Shown: in pieces, positions 10,922 to 22,702 of the stretch
Layout of the letters: each line of letters starts with the position of its first letter
Numbering within the stretch: position 1 is the stretch's first letter
Source of the DNA: Acipenser ruthenus
Taxonomy: Eukaryota > Chordata > Actinopteri > Acipenseriformes > Acipenseridae
Reading direction: 5' to 3'
Assembly: GCF_902713425.1 (NCBI RefSeq)
Contig: NC_081217.1
Span: 13,102,589-13,166,588, forward strand
Length of the DNA stretch: 64,000 nucleotides
The notes under the pieces: generated by a model
Database searches by the model: none
What the model saw: only the letters and a program-made list of their open reading frames with translations
Told to the model about the DNA's origin: nothing
Program-made: the position numbers and the translations under genes

Positions 10922-10995
10922 GGCCGGTTAGCTCAGTTGGTTAGAGCGTGGTGCTAGTAACGTCAAGGTCGCGGGTTCGATCCCCGTATGGACCA
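10922..10995 (+). tRNA. tRNA-Ile-type gene with anticodon AGT (unit 2)
   Basis: A 74-nt tRNA with the body of tRNA-Ile(AAT): GGCCGGTTAGCTCAGTTGG, T-arm GCGGGTTCGATCCCCGT. The anticodon loop is CTAGTAA, so the anticodon is AGT (Thr) where canonical Ile has AAT. The acceptor stem has two mismatches (C-A and G-G). A TTTT terminator lies about 5 nt downstream. Either a decaying gene or a mis-decoding tRNA if charged with Ile. Confidence 0.75.
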
Positions 10996-11161
10996 TGACT
11001 TTTCTTCTTTAAAGAAACCACAGCATTTGTAATGGTGCCAAAATGAACATTCTTTAACAAAATGAACCGCAGCGGTATGAAGTACAACCAGTAATATTTC
11101 AGACTTCCTCAGCTTTAAACATGTATTCGGAATGAACACATACAATTAAAAACAAAGCTTA

Positions 11162-11243
11162 CCTAGTCGGCAGGACTCGAACCTGCGCGGGGAAACCGCA
11201 ATAGATTTCTAGTCCATCGCCTTAACAACTCGGCCACGACTAC
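11162..11243 (-). tRNA. tRNA-Ser(AGA) (unit 2)
   Basis: An 82-nt class II tRNA on the minus strand: GTAGTCGTGGCCGAG start, anticodon loop CTAGAAA (AGA), variable arm, B box GGTTCGAGTCC, and a run of five T about 10 nt past the 3' end. The terminal pair is G-G rather than G-C, and the D-loop has a T in place of the usual G (GAGTTGTTAAGG), a change seen only in this unit. Confidence 0.8.
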
Positions 11244-11594
11244 ATGCTCGCACAGTTGTTTGTTTCAACAAAGTCAAATGCCTTTGTTGAAACTCTGTCC
11301 GATTTGTACAAGGCAAGCAGACGTGGGAAATGTAAATACAATATACTTTCTGTTAACGTTCATAATAATGAATACATCTTTATTTCAAAATACGTAGCTA
11401 TTTAAAAGATATTTTCAAAACACCCCCGTACACAAAAACAAAGTAGTTATTTATTTCAACTGAAAAACGGACTTGCTTCATGGCTGCTGCCAGAGTACTC
11501 GAGCATGTTCTGGCTAGCGTGAGCGGAATTAGCAGATAACAAGATCTACAAAATATCACATGCCAATAAAACATACCATAATTATGTTCATTTT

Positions 11595-11836
11595 TATTAT
11601 TATTTGTTTAGCAGACGCCTTTATCCAAGGCGACTTACAGAGACTAGGGTGTGTGAACTATGCATCAGCTGCAGAGTCACTTACAGTTACGTCTCGCCCG
11701 AAAGACGGAGCACAAGGACATTAAGTGACTTGCTCAGGGTCACACAATAAGTCAGTGGCTGAGGTGGGAATTGAACCGGGGGACCACCTGGTTACAAGCC
11801 TTTATTTTCTATAACCACTAGACCACACAGCCTGCT
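11595..11836 (-). mobile_element. tRNA-derived SINE (unit 2)
   Basis: Orthologous position and structure to the SINE in unit 1: tRNA-like head toward the right, CTGCTAA/AAT tail toward the left. Confidence 0.75.
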
Positions 11837-11848
11837 ATAACAACAACA

Positions 11849-11921
11849 CACACCAGATGCGACTCGAACCCACAATCCCCGGCTTAAGAGGCTAGTGCTG
11901 TATCCATGAGGCCACAAGGGC
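11849..11921 (-). tRNA. tRNA-Arg-type gene, anticodon CTT (unit 2), probable pseudogene
   Basis: As in unit 1, a tRNA-Arg body with loop CTCTTAA giving anticodon CTT. The acceptor and anticodon stems contain mismatches. Confidence 0.6.
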
Positions 11922-12303
11922 GGTCACGAAAAGCACGTTTGGTAGTACTAAAGAAAGTGGGAACAATAGTATCGTGGTTTAATACATCATATCCAAGCCA
12001 TCGATGGTGTTCAAACACAGCCGAGTGTTACATTGGGAAAGGGCCGTAATTGTCAGTAAGTATTTGAAATTCATGTGGGAAGATTTAAGATTGTGAAGAA
12101 GTTTAAATATGTTGCGTATTTGCGCATTAGTAACCTTACATAATTAGGTTTTTGATTAATGCCACTTTCTTACAGACAGTAATCAAGGTGATGAGACAAG
12201 ACCAGAGCCAATAAACCAGTAATTTTCCTGTCCTTTCATTACCATATTCTAGTGTGCTTTTTCAGAATATGCGTGAATCCTGAAAACGTCTTGCTAATAT
12301 GTG

Positions 12304-13990
12304 TGTTGCACGAGGCAGGAATACAAAGGAATAAGTACCCTGTCAGCTGCCATATATTAGTTTTAAAGAAAAGAATGTTTCAACACTGTCTTTGTAGTCT
12401 ATATTTATCTATTAACCCCACTATTATATCGTAATTTGGTAACGAAAAGAAATGGACATACCTGTGTTTTATCTTCTTTACGTGCTGCGAGCCAACAGCT
12501 GAGTCGGCTACGGGATCGTAAAGTAAATGTGCACGTTTTTTTTAGAACCCTTTTTGTTCATTTTTATATTTGAGTTGTAGTATACACAATCACATTGTAG
12601 GATTTATTTGATTTATGTTTTCACGATGGATTGTTTTGTTATTGAGAATTTAATATTTGTTTGTTTATTTTTTCACATTGCTGTTGTAGCTGTGATGCTG
12701 AAGGTGCAGTGACGTTGTCAACCTGCGACTAATAATTTCAATGTGTTGTAGTTTAGCGTAGGGCCATTAACCTCTTTAAGTGGTGGTTTATTGGGTTAAG
12801 GACCACGTACTATAAAAGGCAAGCGTATCCGGAGATCGGGAGCGCAGCTCAGTTTTGCTTGGGACAGCTGAAGCAGGGACGTTTGGTAGATGCAGAGTTG
12901 GACGTTTTACCGTGATCGGAGATATTTTGTTGCGAAGCTGACGGTGTTTTGCTGGGGTTGGTTTCGCTTTCAGCCGCTATTGTTCTTTCTCTTCAATTGG
13001 TTTCGGGTATAGTGGCAAGAAGTTTTTCTTGTTTTGTTAGTAGGCTGTGCTATAAATGCATTGTGGTATTATCGGAGCCTGCCTGAAACTTGTGAAACAG
13101 TGACTGGTGGGGAAGAAAGAGAAAAGGAAATACTGTACTGTTGTGATATAGCTGCTGTTTGTTTTATTTTATTATTGCTGCTGGATTGTGGTTGGAGTCC
13201 TCTGGCGTTCTGTGGGTGTGGAATATGTTACTTTAAAGTGAACCACTAAATGTTTTAGTTTGGTACTGTACTATAGCAATATAGCTATTTGTTGATTATT
13301 GCTGCTGGATTGTGGTTGGAGTTCTTTGGTGTTTCTGTAGGCGTGTCATAAGTTATTCTAGAGCAAATGACCCAGTATTTTATTCTGTTTTAATTATTGT
13401 ATATTAGTTACCGTGAAGAAGGCAAGGTTTTTATGTTTTGGGGTTTTGCTGCTGTCTCTCTTTTTGTTTTTATATTTATTTAGAATTCCCGACCTACCTG
13501 CTTGGTGATTGGGGTGTTGCTACTGACCATCTTGTGCTTCTCCTCCGCTCTTCCTTCCCTCCTCTTGAAGAGGTTGTTGGTGCTGGCAACATTGTGGGGG
13601 AATCTTTTTTTTTTCTTTCCTTTTCTGTTTTTCTTGATACTTTACACCCTAGCTAATTAGTGGGTGCCTATTGTGTTGCTACTTTTACACCCTAGCCATC
13701 CAGTGGGTGTTTGCTTTTTCTTGTTTAATTAAATTTTTTATGTAATATTTATTTAAATATTTAATAAATATTGTTTTAACTGAGTTAAGCCTTGTCTGTC
13801 TCTCTGTGGTGTTGCTACTGGTCCATATCCCAACTATCACTAACGAACTTGTGTTTTATTGTGGGTTATTGATTTTGTTAATTATAGGTTTAAACTTATT
13901 TTTAGTTAGTCCTGGCGCTTACCACCAGGTGGCGTAGTCGGCGACTATATATTTTGGGGGTTCTGAGTGTCCTAACTAAGTAGTGTGACA
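12304..13990 (+). mobile_element. 1.69-kb solo LTR between units 2 and 3
   Basis: A 1687-bp insert begins TGTTGCACGAGG and ends GTAGTGTGACA, with TG...CA ends and 4-bp TGTG direct repeats (12300-12303 and 13991-13994). The uninterrupted site is visible at 8161-8180 and 24089-24110. It has a TATA box (TATAAAAGG at 12811) and an AATAAA near 13763, in the order expected of an LTR on the plus strand. No gag or pol is attached, so it is a solo LTR of a retrovirus-like or Gypsy-like family. Confidence 0.75.
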
Positions 13991-14399
13991 TGTGAACAAA
14001 GCCAGCATTCACTTTATTGATCACCATGTGGATTAACCGCTATTGGAACACAGATGATTGTGTTAAAGATGTTAATAGACTTTTAATGTACACGTTTTAG
14101 AGCTAAACGTTTGTTGAGACAATTCATGCGCTGTAGCAGTGTTGAACTATTTCCTGGATGTTTGCCTTTTGCTCTTACTCTGGAAAAAGTAATACTAATA
14201 ATAAAAAGTAGGCCAAACCATTTTTTGAGAACCGCATTTGGGAGAAAAACTAACAGTTTGGAAACACATTTGTAAAAGCATTGGATTCTATTGTGATGTT
14301 TCCTAACTGTTGAACGTTTCTCATTACATGCAGGTTTACTGGCTTGACAAAACGGCGATTGACGAAAAGAATGCTGTCTCGATAACAAAATCGTGTCAA

Positions 14400-14466
14400 G
14401 CTGAAATAGCTTAGTTGGGAGAGCGTTAGCCTGTAAAGGTCCCTGCTTCTATACCGGGTTTTTGCA
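14400..14466 (+). pseudogene. tRNA-Phe pseudogene (unit 3)
   Basis: Same anticodon-deleted tRNA-Phe relic as in units 1 and 2. Confidence 0.75.
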
Positions 14467-14604
14467 AACAGCACGACTAGGTTTTTTTTCTTAATTATTT
14501 TTTTGAATTAGAAAAACAGCACATTTTTTCTTCAGTGTAATTGGAGGAAATAAAAACGTATTATAGTGCCATTTTCTAATGCGATTAAGAAATGCAAAAA
14601 GCAT

Positions 14605-14678
14605 CATCCCTGCGTGGGCTTGAAACACCAACATTTCGGTTAACAGTCGAACGTGCTAAGCGATTATGGTGTTTTATT
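14605..14678 (-). pseudogene. tRNA-Asn(GTT) pseudogene (unit 3)
   Basis: Same decayed tRNA-Asn as in the other direct units. Confidence 0.65.
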
Positions 14679-15456
14679 AGATAACACCCTGGGAGCTCAA
14701 CAGAACAGTGTGTATGCATATAGCTAAAATGGAAACCAAATATTTACGATTCAAATGGGAATCGTATTCAGATTTTAAGCACACATTTGATAGACGTCAC
14801 AGTGCAAAGGAGGAAGGCAGGCAATGCAAATGAGGCAACTGGCTCGTACTTTAACTTGAACCCAATTAAGCTTTTAACCGCCTGCAGTCTGGAATGAGTT
14901 TGAAATGTTATTGTAACACCTCAATGGGCTACAGCAATTGCATTATATGAAAGTGCTCCTGTTTATTTGTCACCGGCACAGCTACCGGTGCCACTCAGAG
15001 TTGGAGGGAGACGGTCGGCCACTTGCCCATAAAACAATACTTTCAGGGATCGTTTCTATAGTGATTTGCTAGTGAAATGCGTTTTGAAAGTGTTTGGGCT
15101 CGCTACCCACGAGGAAGAGTGAGAGTGTTCGTATTTGAGCGTGAAGAAGACAGCGAGTGTTGTTTTTGGCTAACTGCTTGCTGTTATTGATGACCACTCC
15201 AGTGTTCCTTAGGGGGCTGGAGGAAGCGGACACGTTCTGAGTGGGTATCTTACCAAAAGGTAAGAAAGACGAACTATAGTTGCAAAGCACTGCTGCTTTT
15301 TCGATGGTTGATTAAAACTACCAATCTGACGGAAAACACGGATCACATTAATTGTGATCGGTTTGATACAAATAGGCTTACATGACAGGCATTGTGTAGA
15401 GACAATGTCATATACACAGAAATGAACCCGGACAGTGTTTATTAAGGGCTGACTCA

Positions 15457-15943
15457 TTTAAATGTTCGAGAGATCTAGGTGTACTGGACAAATATACTGG
15501 ATTTTTTCCATGTCGTAATTGTGCCGCCTGTGATTATGCGTCTGAAACTAAGAATTTTACAAGCCATACAACGAAAAAAGAGTACAGTATCTCATAAGTG
15601 ATGACATGTGCTTCAACTGATGTCATTTATTTGATTTCCTGTCCGTGCCATTTGCAAAATGTTGGTAAAACTACTAGACTCTTACGACTGCGCATTAATG
15701 AGCGAGCATAAAAGTTCAATTAGGAGAAAAGATATCCATTCACCACTAGCTAGACATTTTGTAGATGACAAACATTCCGTTTCAGATCTTAAAGACTGTG
15801 GCATACAAAAAATATTTCAAGCTCGAGGAGGTGATAATCTCGAACAAAAACTATTACAATGTGAATCCAAATAGATCTTCTATCTCCATACGGTAGAACC
15901 CGAGGGATTAAATGAAGAGCTAGGATTGTCATGTTTTCTGTGA
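15457..15943 (+). pseudogene. Penelope-like GIY-YIG endonuclease fragment (unit 3)
   Basis: Sequence and lesions are the same as in unit 2: PCRNCAACD knuckle, LQNVGKTTR core with the Y-to-N change, one frame shift, and TAG in place of the Trp codon near the end. Confidence 0.7.
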
Positions 15944-16361
15944 TATAATGCGCAAGCATACTTGTCTTTCATAAGAGCTGAAAAGAAATGATAGCGCTTT
16001 GAGATAATGTCTGTTACTGGCGGATTGTTTAGAAATGTACTCAATTATGTTCCAACTTTTTTGTCTACGAAACATATCTGTAACATTTATGTAATGCCTG
16101 TGTGTTTTTTTTCATGAAGTTAATTTGCTAGCAGACTGTTCTGATTGGTTTCTAACCGTGAAGCGATCGCTCTGTTTGCCGTATATTTTCTTTCTGTAAG
16201 AGGAGTGTCCTTGTGATCCCATATAGAATGCGACGAAACAGGTCGCCCTCCTTAATAGAAACAGAAAAATAAGTTCACGCACACACCAGGTGATTTACTG
16301 CAGCGTCAGACATTGGAGGTTCAGCAGTGTACTGCAGTGTTGTGCAGTGTTGTCGGGGTAA

Positions 16362-16443
16362 GTCAGGATGGCCGAGCGGTCTAAGGCGCTGCGTTCAGGT
16401 CACAGTCTCTCTGGAGGCGTGGGTTCGAATCCCACTTCTGACA
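16362..16443 (+). tRNA. tRNA-Leu(CAG) (unit 3)
   Basis: Identical to the unit 2 copy: 82 nt, anticodon CAG, one mismatch in the anticodon stem. Confidence 0.8.
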
Positions 16444-16736
16444 AATCTGTTTGTTCATTTATTTCTTAAAACGTCCACCGAATGCTTGGTAATTTGATTT
16501 GTTTTTCTTGTTAGTGTTCAAATCACAAGGTCGTTAAATGAGAGAATGTCACCGCAAGCCTTCACCTCACCACATACTTCACACTTTTAAACTGCCTCAT
16601 TATGATGAGGCCTCTAATTATGCCTTTCCAGTACTTTGAATGTGTTATTGTTGTTTAACATTACATCTTGGTAGAACAAGCATAATGTCCGCAGGACTTA
16701 TTTTCCTCGGGTTCTAGTAACAAGCTTTGAGTTTGT

Positions 16737-16810
16737 GGCCGGTTAGCTCAGTTGGTTAGAGCGTGGTGCTAGTAACGTCAAGGTCGCGGGTTCGATCCCC
16801 GTATGGACCA
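16737..16810 (+). tRNA. tRNA-Ile-type gene with anticodon AGT (unit 3)
   Basis: Identical to the unit 2 copy, with anticodon loop CTAGTAA (AGT). It confirms that the anticodon change was present before the unit 2/3 duplication. Confidence 0.75.
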
Positions 16811-16976
16811 TGACTTTTCTTCTTTAAAGAAACCACAGCATTTGTAATGGTGCCAAAATGAACATTCTTTAACAAAATGAACCGCAGCGGTATGAAGTAC
16901 AACCAGTAATATTTCAGACTTCCTCAGCTTTAAACATGTATTAGGAATGAACACATACAATTAAAAACAAAGCTTA

Positions 16977-17058
16977 CCTAGTCGGCAGGACTCGAACCTG
17001 CGCGGGGAAACCGCAATAGATTTCTAGTCCATCGCCTTAACCACTCGGCCACGACTAC
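16977..17058 (-). tRNA. tRNA-Ser(AGA) (unit 3)
   Basis: As in unit 2 but with the normal D-loop GAGTGGTTAAGG. Anticodon AGA, B box GGTTCGAGTCC, T-run terminator downstream; the terminal acceptor pair is G-G. Confidence 0.82.
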
Positions 17059-17485
17059 ATGCTCGCACAGTTGTTTGTGAGAATATCCCAAAGAAGTCAA
17101 AAGAATTAAACGACAACCGCTGTAATGCTGTAGATGGCAGTATAGGCTAACTAATGAACCGAAGTCAAATGCCTTTGTTGAAACTCTGTCCGATTTGTAC
17201 AAGGCAAGCAGACGTGGGAAATGTAAATACAATATACTTTCTGTTAACGTTCATAATAATGAATACATCTTTATTTCAAAATACGTAGCTATTTAAAAGA
17301 TATTTTCAAAACACCCCCGTACACAAAAACAAAGTAGTTATTTATTTCAACTGAAAAACGGACTTGCTTCATGGCTGCTGCCAGAGTACTCGAGCATGTT
17401 CTGGCTAGCGTGAGCGGAATTAGCAGATAACAAGATCTACAAAATATCACATGCCAATAAAACATACCATAATTATGTTCATTTT

Positions 17486-17727
17486 TATTATTATTTGTTT
17501 AGCAGACGCCTTTATCCAAGGCGACTTACAGAGACTAGGGTGTGTGAACTATGCATCAGCTGCAGAGTCACTTACAGTTACGTCTCGCCCGAAAGACGGA
17601 GCACAAGGACATTAAGTGACTTGCTCAGGGTCACACAATAAGTCAGTGGCTGAGGTGGGAATTGAACCGGGGGACCACCTGGTTACAAGCCTTTATTTTC
17701 TATAACCACTAGACCACACAGCCTGCT
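17486..17727 (-). mobile_element. tRNA-derived SINE (unit 3)
   Basis: Orthologous to the SINE in units 1, 2 and 4. Confidence 0.75.
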
Positions 17728-17739
17728 ATAACAACAACA

Positions 17740-17812
17740 CACACCAGATGCGACTCGAACCCACAATCCCCGGCTTAAGAGGCTAGTGCTGTATCCATGA
17801 GGCCACAAGGGC
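17740..17812 (-). tRNA. tRNA-Arg-type gene, anticodon CTT (unit 3), probable pseudogene
   Basis: Same sequence as in unit 2, anticodon CTT in a tRNA-Arg body with stem mismatches. Confidence 0.6.
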
Positions 17813-18194
17813 GGTCACGAAAAGCACGTTTGGTAGTACTAAAGAAAGTGGGAACAATAGTATCGTGGTTTAATACATCATATCCAAGCCATCGATGGTG
17901 TTCAAACACAGCCGAGTGTTACATTGGGAAAGGGCCGTAATTGTCAGTAAGTATTTGAAATTCATGTGGGAAGATTTAAGATTGTGAAGAAGTTTAAATA
18001 TGTTGCGTATTTGCGCATTAGTAACCTTACATAATTAGGTTTTTGATTAATGCCACTTTCTTACAGACAGTAATCAAGGTGATGAGACAAGACCAGAGCC
18101 AATAAACCAGTAATTTTCCTGTCCTTTCATTACCATATTCTAGTGTGCTTTTTCAGAATATGCGTGAATCCTGAAAACGTCTTGCTAATATGTG

Positions 18195-19882
18195 TGTTGC
18201 ACGAGGCAGGAATACAAAGGAATAAGTACCCTGTCAGCTGCCATATATTAGTTTTAAAGAAAAGAATGTTTCAACACTGTCTTTGTAGTCTATATTTATC
18301 TATTAACCCCACTATTATATCGTAATTTGGTAACGAAAAGAAATGGACATACCTGTGTTTTATCTTCTTTACGTGCTGCGAGCCAACAGCTGAGTCGGCT
18401 ACGGGATCGTAAAGTAAATGTGCACGTTTTTTTTAGAACCCTTTTTGTTCATTTTTATATTTGAGTTGTAGTATACACAATCACATTGTAGGATTTATTT
18501 GATTTATGTTTTCACGATGGATTGTTTTGTTATTGAGAATTTAATATTTGTTTGTTTATTTTTTCACATTGCTGTTGTAGCTGTGATGCTGAAGGTGCAG
18601 TGACGTTGTCAACCTGCGACTAATAATTTCAATGTGTTGTAGTTTAGCGTAGGGCCATTAACCTCTTTAAGTGGTGGTTTATTGGGTTAAGGACCACGTA
18701 CTATAAAAGGCAAGCGTATCCGGAGATCGGGAGCGCAGCTCAGTTTTGCTTGGGACAGCTGAAGCAGGGACGTTTGGTAGATGCAGAGTTGGACGTTTTA
18801 CCGTGATCGGAGATATTTTGTTGCGAAGCTGACGGTGTTTTGCTGGGGTTGGTTTCGCTTTCAGCCGCTATTGTTCTTTCTCTTCAATTGGTTTCGGGTA
18901 TAGTGGCAAGAAGTTTTTCTTGTTTTGTTAGTAGGCTGTGCTATAAATGCATTGTGGTATTATCGGAGCCTGCCTGAAACTTGTGAAACAGTGACTGGTG
19001 GGGAAGAAAGAGAAAAGGAAATACTGTACTGTTGTGATATAGCTGCTGTTTGTTTTATTTTATTATTGCTGCTGGATTGTGGTTGGAGTCCTCTGGCGTT
19101 CTGTGGGTGTGGAATATGTTACTTTAAAGTGAACCACTAAATGTTTTAGTTTGGTACTGTACTATAGCAATATAGCTATTTGTTGATTATTGCTGCTGGA
19201 TTGTGGTTGGAGTTCTTTGGTGTTTCTGTAGGCGTGTCATAAGTTATTCTAGAGCAAATGACCCAGTATTTTATTCTGTTTTAATTATTGTATATTAGTT
19301 ACCGTGAAGAAGGCAAGGTTTTTATGTTTTGGGGTTTTGCTGCTGTCTCTCTTTTTGTTTTTATATTTATTTAGAATTCCCGACCTACCTGCTTGGTGAT
19401 TGGGGTGCTGCTACTGACCATCGTGTGCTTCTCCTCCGCTCTTCCTTCCCTCCTCTTGAAGAGGTTGTTGGTGCTGGCAACATTGTGGGGGAATCTTTTT
19501 TTTTTCTTTCCTTTTCTGTTTTTCTTGATACTTTACACCCTAGCTAATTAGTGGGTGCCTATTGTGTTGCTACTTTTACACCCTAGCCATCCAGTGGGTG
19601 TTTGCTTTTTCTTGTTTTAATTAAATTTTTTATGTAATATTTATTTAAATATTTAATAAATATTGTTTTAACTGAGTTAAGCCTTGTCTGTCTCTCTGTG
19701 GTGTTGCTACTGGTCCATATCCCAACTATCACTAACGAACTTGTGTTTTATTGTGGGTTATTGATTTTGTTAATTATAGGTTTAAACTTATTTTTAGTTA
19801 GTCCTGGCGCTTACCACCAGGTGGCGTAGTCGGCGACTATATATTTTGGGGGTTCTGAGTGTCCTAACTAAGTAGTGTGACA
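18195..19882 (+). mobile_element. 1.69-kb solo LTR between units 3 and 4
   Basis: Second copy of the LTR seen at 12304-13990, with the same TGTG target repeats (18191-18194 and 19883-19886) and TATA box (18702). The two copies differ by only a few bases. They share one insertion event and were separated by duplication of the unit, so they are not the two LTRs of one provirus. Confidence 0.75.
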
Positions 19883-20291
19883 TGTGAACAAAGCCAGCAT
19901 TCACTTTATTGATCACCATGTGGATTAACCGCTATTGGAACACAGATGATTGTGTTAAAGATGTTAATAGACTTTTAATGTACACGTTTTAGAGCTAAAC
20001 GTTTGTTGAGACAATTCATGCGCTGTAGCAGTGTTGAACTATTTCCTGGATGTTTGCCTTTTGCTCTTACTCTGGAAAAAGTAATACTAATAATAAAAAG
20101 TAGGCCAAACCATTTTTTGAGAACCGCATTTGGGAGAAAAACTAACAGTTTGGAAACACATTTGTAAAAGCATTGGATTCTATTGTGATGTTTCCTAACT
20201 GTTGAACGTTTCTCATTACATGCAGGTTTACTGGCTTGACAAAACGGCGATTGACGAAAAGAATGCTGTCTCGATAACAAAATCGTGTCAA

Positions 20292-20358
20292 GCTGAAATA
20301 GCTTAGTTGGGAGAGCGTTAGCCTGTAAAGGTCCCTGCTTCTATACCGGGTTTTTGCA
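20292..20358 (+). pseudogene. tRNA-Phe pseudogene (unit 4)
   Basis: Same anticodon-deleted tRNA-Phe relic as in units 1-3. Confidence 0.75.
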
Positions 20359-20496
20359 AACAGCACGACTAGGTTTTTTTTCTTAATTATTTTTTTGAAT
20401 TAGAAAAACAGCACATTTTTTCTTCAGTGTAATTGGAGGAAATAAAAACGTATTATAGTGCCATTTTCTAATGCGATTAAGAAATGCAAAAAGCAT

Positions 20497-20570
20497 CATC
20501 CCTGCGTGGGCTTGAAACACCAACATTTCGGTTAACAGTCGAACGTGCTAAGCGATTATGGTGTTTTATT
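20497..20570 (-). pseudogene. tRNA-Asn(GTT) pseudogene (unit 4)
   Basis: Same decayed tRNA-Asn as in units 1-3. Confidence 0.65.
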
Positions 20571-21348
20571 AGATAACACCCTGGGAGCTCAACAGAACAG
20601 TGTGTATGCATATAGCTAAAATGGAAACCAAATATTTACGATTCAAATGGGAATCGTATTCAGATTTTAAGCACACATTTGATAGACGTCACAGTGCAAA
20701 GGAGGAAGGCAGGCAATGCAAATGAGGCAACTGGCTCGTACTTTAACTTGAACCCAATTAAGCTTTTAACCGCCTGCAGTCTGGAATGAGTTTGAAATGT
20801 TATTGTAACACCTCAATGGGCTACAGCAATTGCATTATATGAAAGTGCTCCTGTTTATTTGTCACCGGCACAGCTACCGGTGCCACTCAGAGTTGGAGGG
20901 AGACGGTCGGCCACTTGCCCATAAAACAATACTTTCAGGGATCGTTTCTATAGTGATTTGCTAGTGAAATGCGTTTTGAAAGTGTTTGGGCTCGCTACCC
21001 ACGAGGAAGAGTGAGAGTGTTCGTATTTGAGCGTGAAGAAGACAGCGAGTGTTGTTTTTGGCTAACTGCTTGCTGTTATTGATGACCACTCCAGTGTTCC
21101 TTAGGGGGCTGGAGGAAGCGGACACGTTCTGAGTGGGTATCTTACCAAAAGGTAAGAAAGACGAACTATAGTTGCAAAGCACTGCTGCTTTTTCGATGGT
21201 TGATTAAAACTACCAATCTGACGGAAAACACGGATCACATTAATTGTGATCGGTTTGATACAAATAGGCTTACATGACAGGCATTGTGTAGAGACAATGT
21301 CATATACACAGAAATGAACCCGGACAGTGTTTATTAAGGGCTGACTCA

Positions 21349-21835
21349 TTTAAATGTTCGAGAGATCTAGGTGTACTGGACAAATATACTGGATTTTTTC
21401 CATGTCGTAATTGTGCCGCCTGTGATTATGCGTCTGAAACTAAGAATTTTACAAGCCATACAATGAAAAAAGAGTACAGTATCTCATAAGTGATGACCTG
21501 TGCTTCAACTGATGTCATTTATTTGATTTCTTGTCCGTGCCATTTGCAAAATGTTGGTAAAACTACTAGACTCTTACGATTGCGCATTAATGAGCGAGCA
21601 TAAAAGTTCAATTAGGAGAAAAGATATCCATTCACCAGTAGCTAGACATTTTGTAGATGCCAAACATTCCGTTTCAGATCTTAAAGACCGTGACATACAA
21701 AAAATATTTCAAGCTCGAGGAGGTGATCATCTCGATCAAAAACTATTACAATGTGAATCCAAATAGATCTTCTATCTCCATACGGTAGAACCCGAGGGAT
21801 TAAATGAAGAGCTAGGATTGTCATGTTTTCTGTGA
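21349..21835 (+). pseudogene. Penelope-like GIY-YIG endonuclease fragment (unit 4)
   Basis: As in units 2 and 3 but with less changed residues: SPVARHFVDAKHSVSDLKD and GGDHLDQKLLQ here against SPLARHFVDDKHSVSDLKD and GGDNLEQKLLQ there. The frame shift and the TAG in place of Trp are shared. Confidence 0.7.
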
Positions 21836-22253
21836 TATAATGCGCAAGCATACTTGTCTTTCATAAGAGCTGAAAAGAAATGATAGCGCTTTGAGATAAT
21901 GTCTGTTACTGGCGGATTGTTTAGAAATGTACTCAATTATGTTCCAACTTTTTTGTCTACGAAACATATCTGTAACATTTATGTAATGCCTGTGTGTTTT
22001 TTTTCATGAAGTTAATTTGCTAGCAGACTGTTCTGATTGGTTTCTAACCGTGAAGCGATCGCTCTGTTTGCCGTATATTTTCTTTCTGTAAGAGGAGTGT
22101 CCTTGTGATCCCATATAGAATGCGACGAAACAGGTCGCCCTCCTTAATAGAAACAGAAAAATAAGTTCACGCACACACCAGGTGATTTACTGCAGCGTCA
22201 AACATTGGAGGTTCAGCAGTGTACTGCAGTGTTGTGCAGAGTTGTCGGGGTAA

Positions 22254-22335
22254 GTCAGGATGGCCGAGCGGTCTAAGGCGCTGCGTTCAGGTCACAGTCT
22301 CTCTGGAGGCGTGGGTTCGAATCCCACTTCTGACA
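22254..22335 (+). tRNA. tRNA-Leu(CAG) (unit 4)
   Basis: Same as in units 2 and 3, anticodon CAG, with the same anticodon-stem mismatch. Confidence 0.8.
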
Positions 22336-22628
22336 AATCTGTTTGTTCATTTATTTCTTAAAACGTCCACCGAATGCTTGGTAATTTGATTTGTTTTTCT
22401 TGTTTGTGTTCAAATCACAAGGTCGTTAAATGAGAGAATGTCACCGCAAGCCTTCACCTCACCACATACTTCACACTTTTAAACTGCCTCATTAGGATGA
22501 GGCCTCTAATTATGCCTTTCCAGTACTTTGAATGTGTTATTGTTGTTTAACATTACATCTTGGTAGAACAAGCATAATGTCCGCAGGACTTATTTTCCTC
22601 GGGTTCTAGTAACAAGCTTTGCGTGTGT

Positions 22629-22702
22629 GGCCGGTTAGCTCAGTCGGTTAGAGCGTGGTGCTAATAACGTCAAGGTCGCGGGTTCGATCCCCGTATGGAC
22701 CA
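22629..22702 (+). tRNA. tRNA-Ile(AAT) (unit 4)
   Basis: A 74-nt tRNA with anticodon loop CTAATAA (AAT), the canonical Ile anticodon. Otherwise the same body as the AGT copies in units 2 and 3, including the two acceptor-stem mismatches. It shows that AAT is the likely ancestral state in the array. Confidence 0.78.

Larger units (their letters stand above)
8174..12303 (+). repeat. tRNA-array unit 2 (complete)
   Basis: Complete unit of about 4.13 kb, excluding the LTR that follows. It shares unit order and near-identical sequence with units 3 and 4. Compared with unit 3 it lacks about 80 bp just after the tRNA-Ser gene (near 11260). Confidence 0.9.
13991..18194 (+). repeat. tRNA-array unit 3 (complete)
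   Basis: Nearly identical to unit 2 over its whole length, including the flanking LTR, so these two units arose by a very recent tandem duplication of about 5.9 kb. Confidence 0.9.

Noticed and set aside
12304-19882. A 7.6-kb provirus bounded by two 1.69-kb LTRs
   Set aside because: The sequence between the LTRs is a tRNA-array unit, not gag-pol, and both LTRs have their own identical target duplications from the unit edge.
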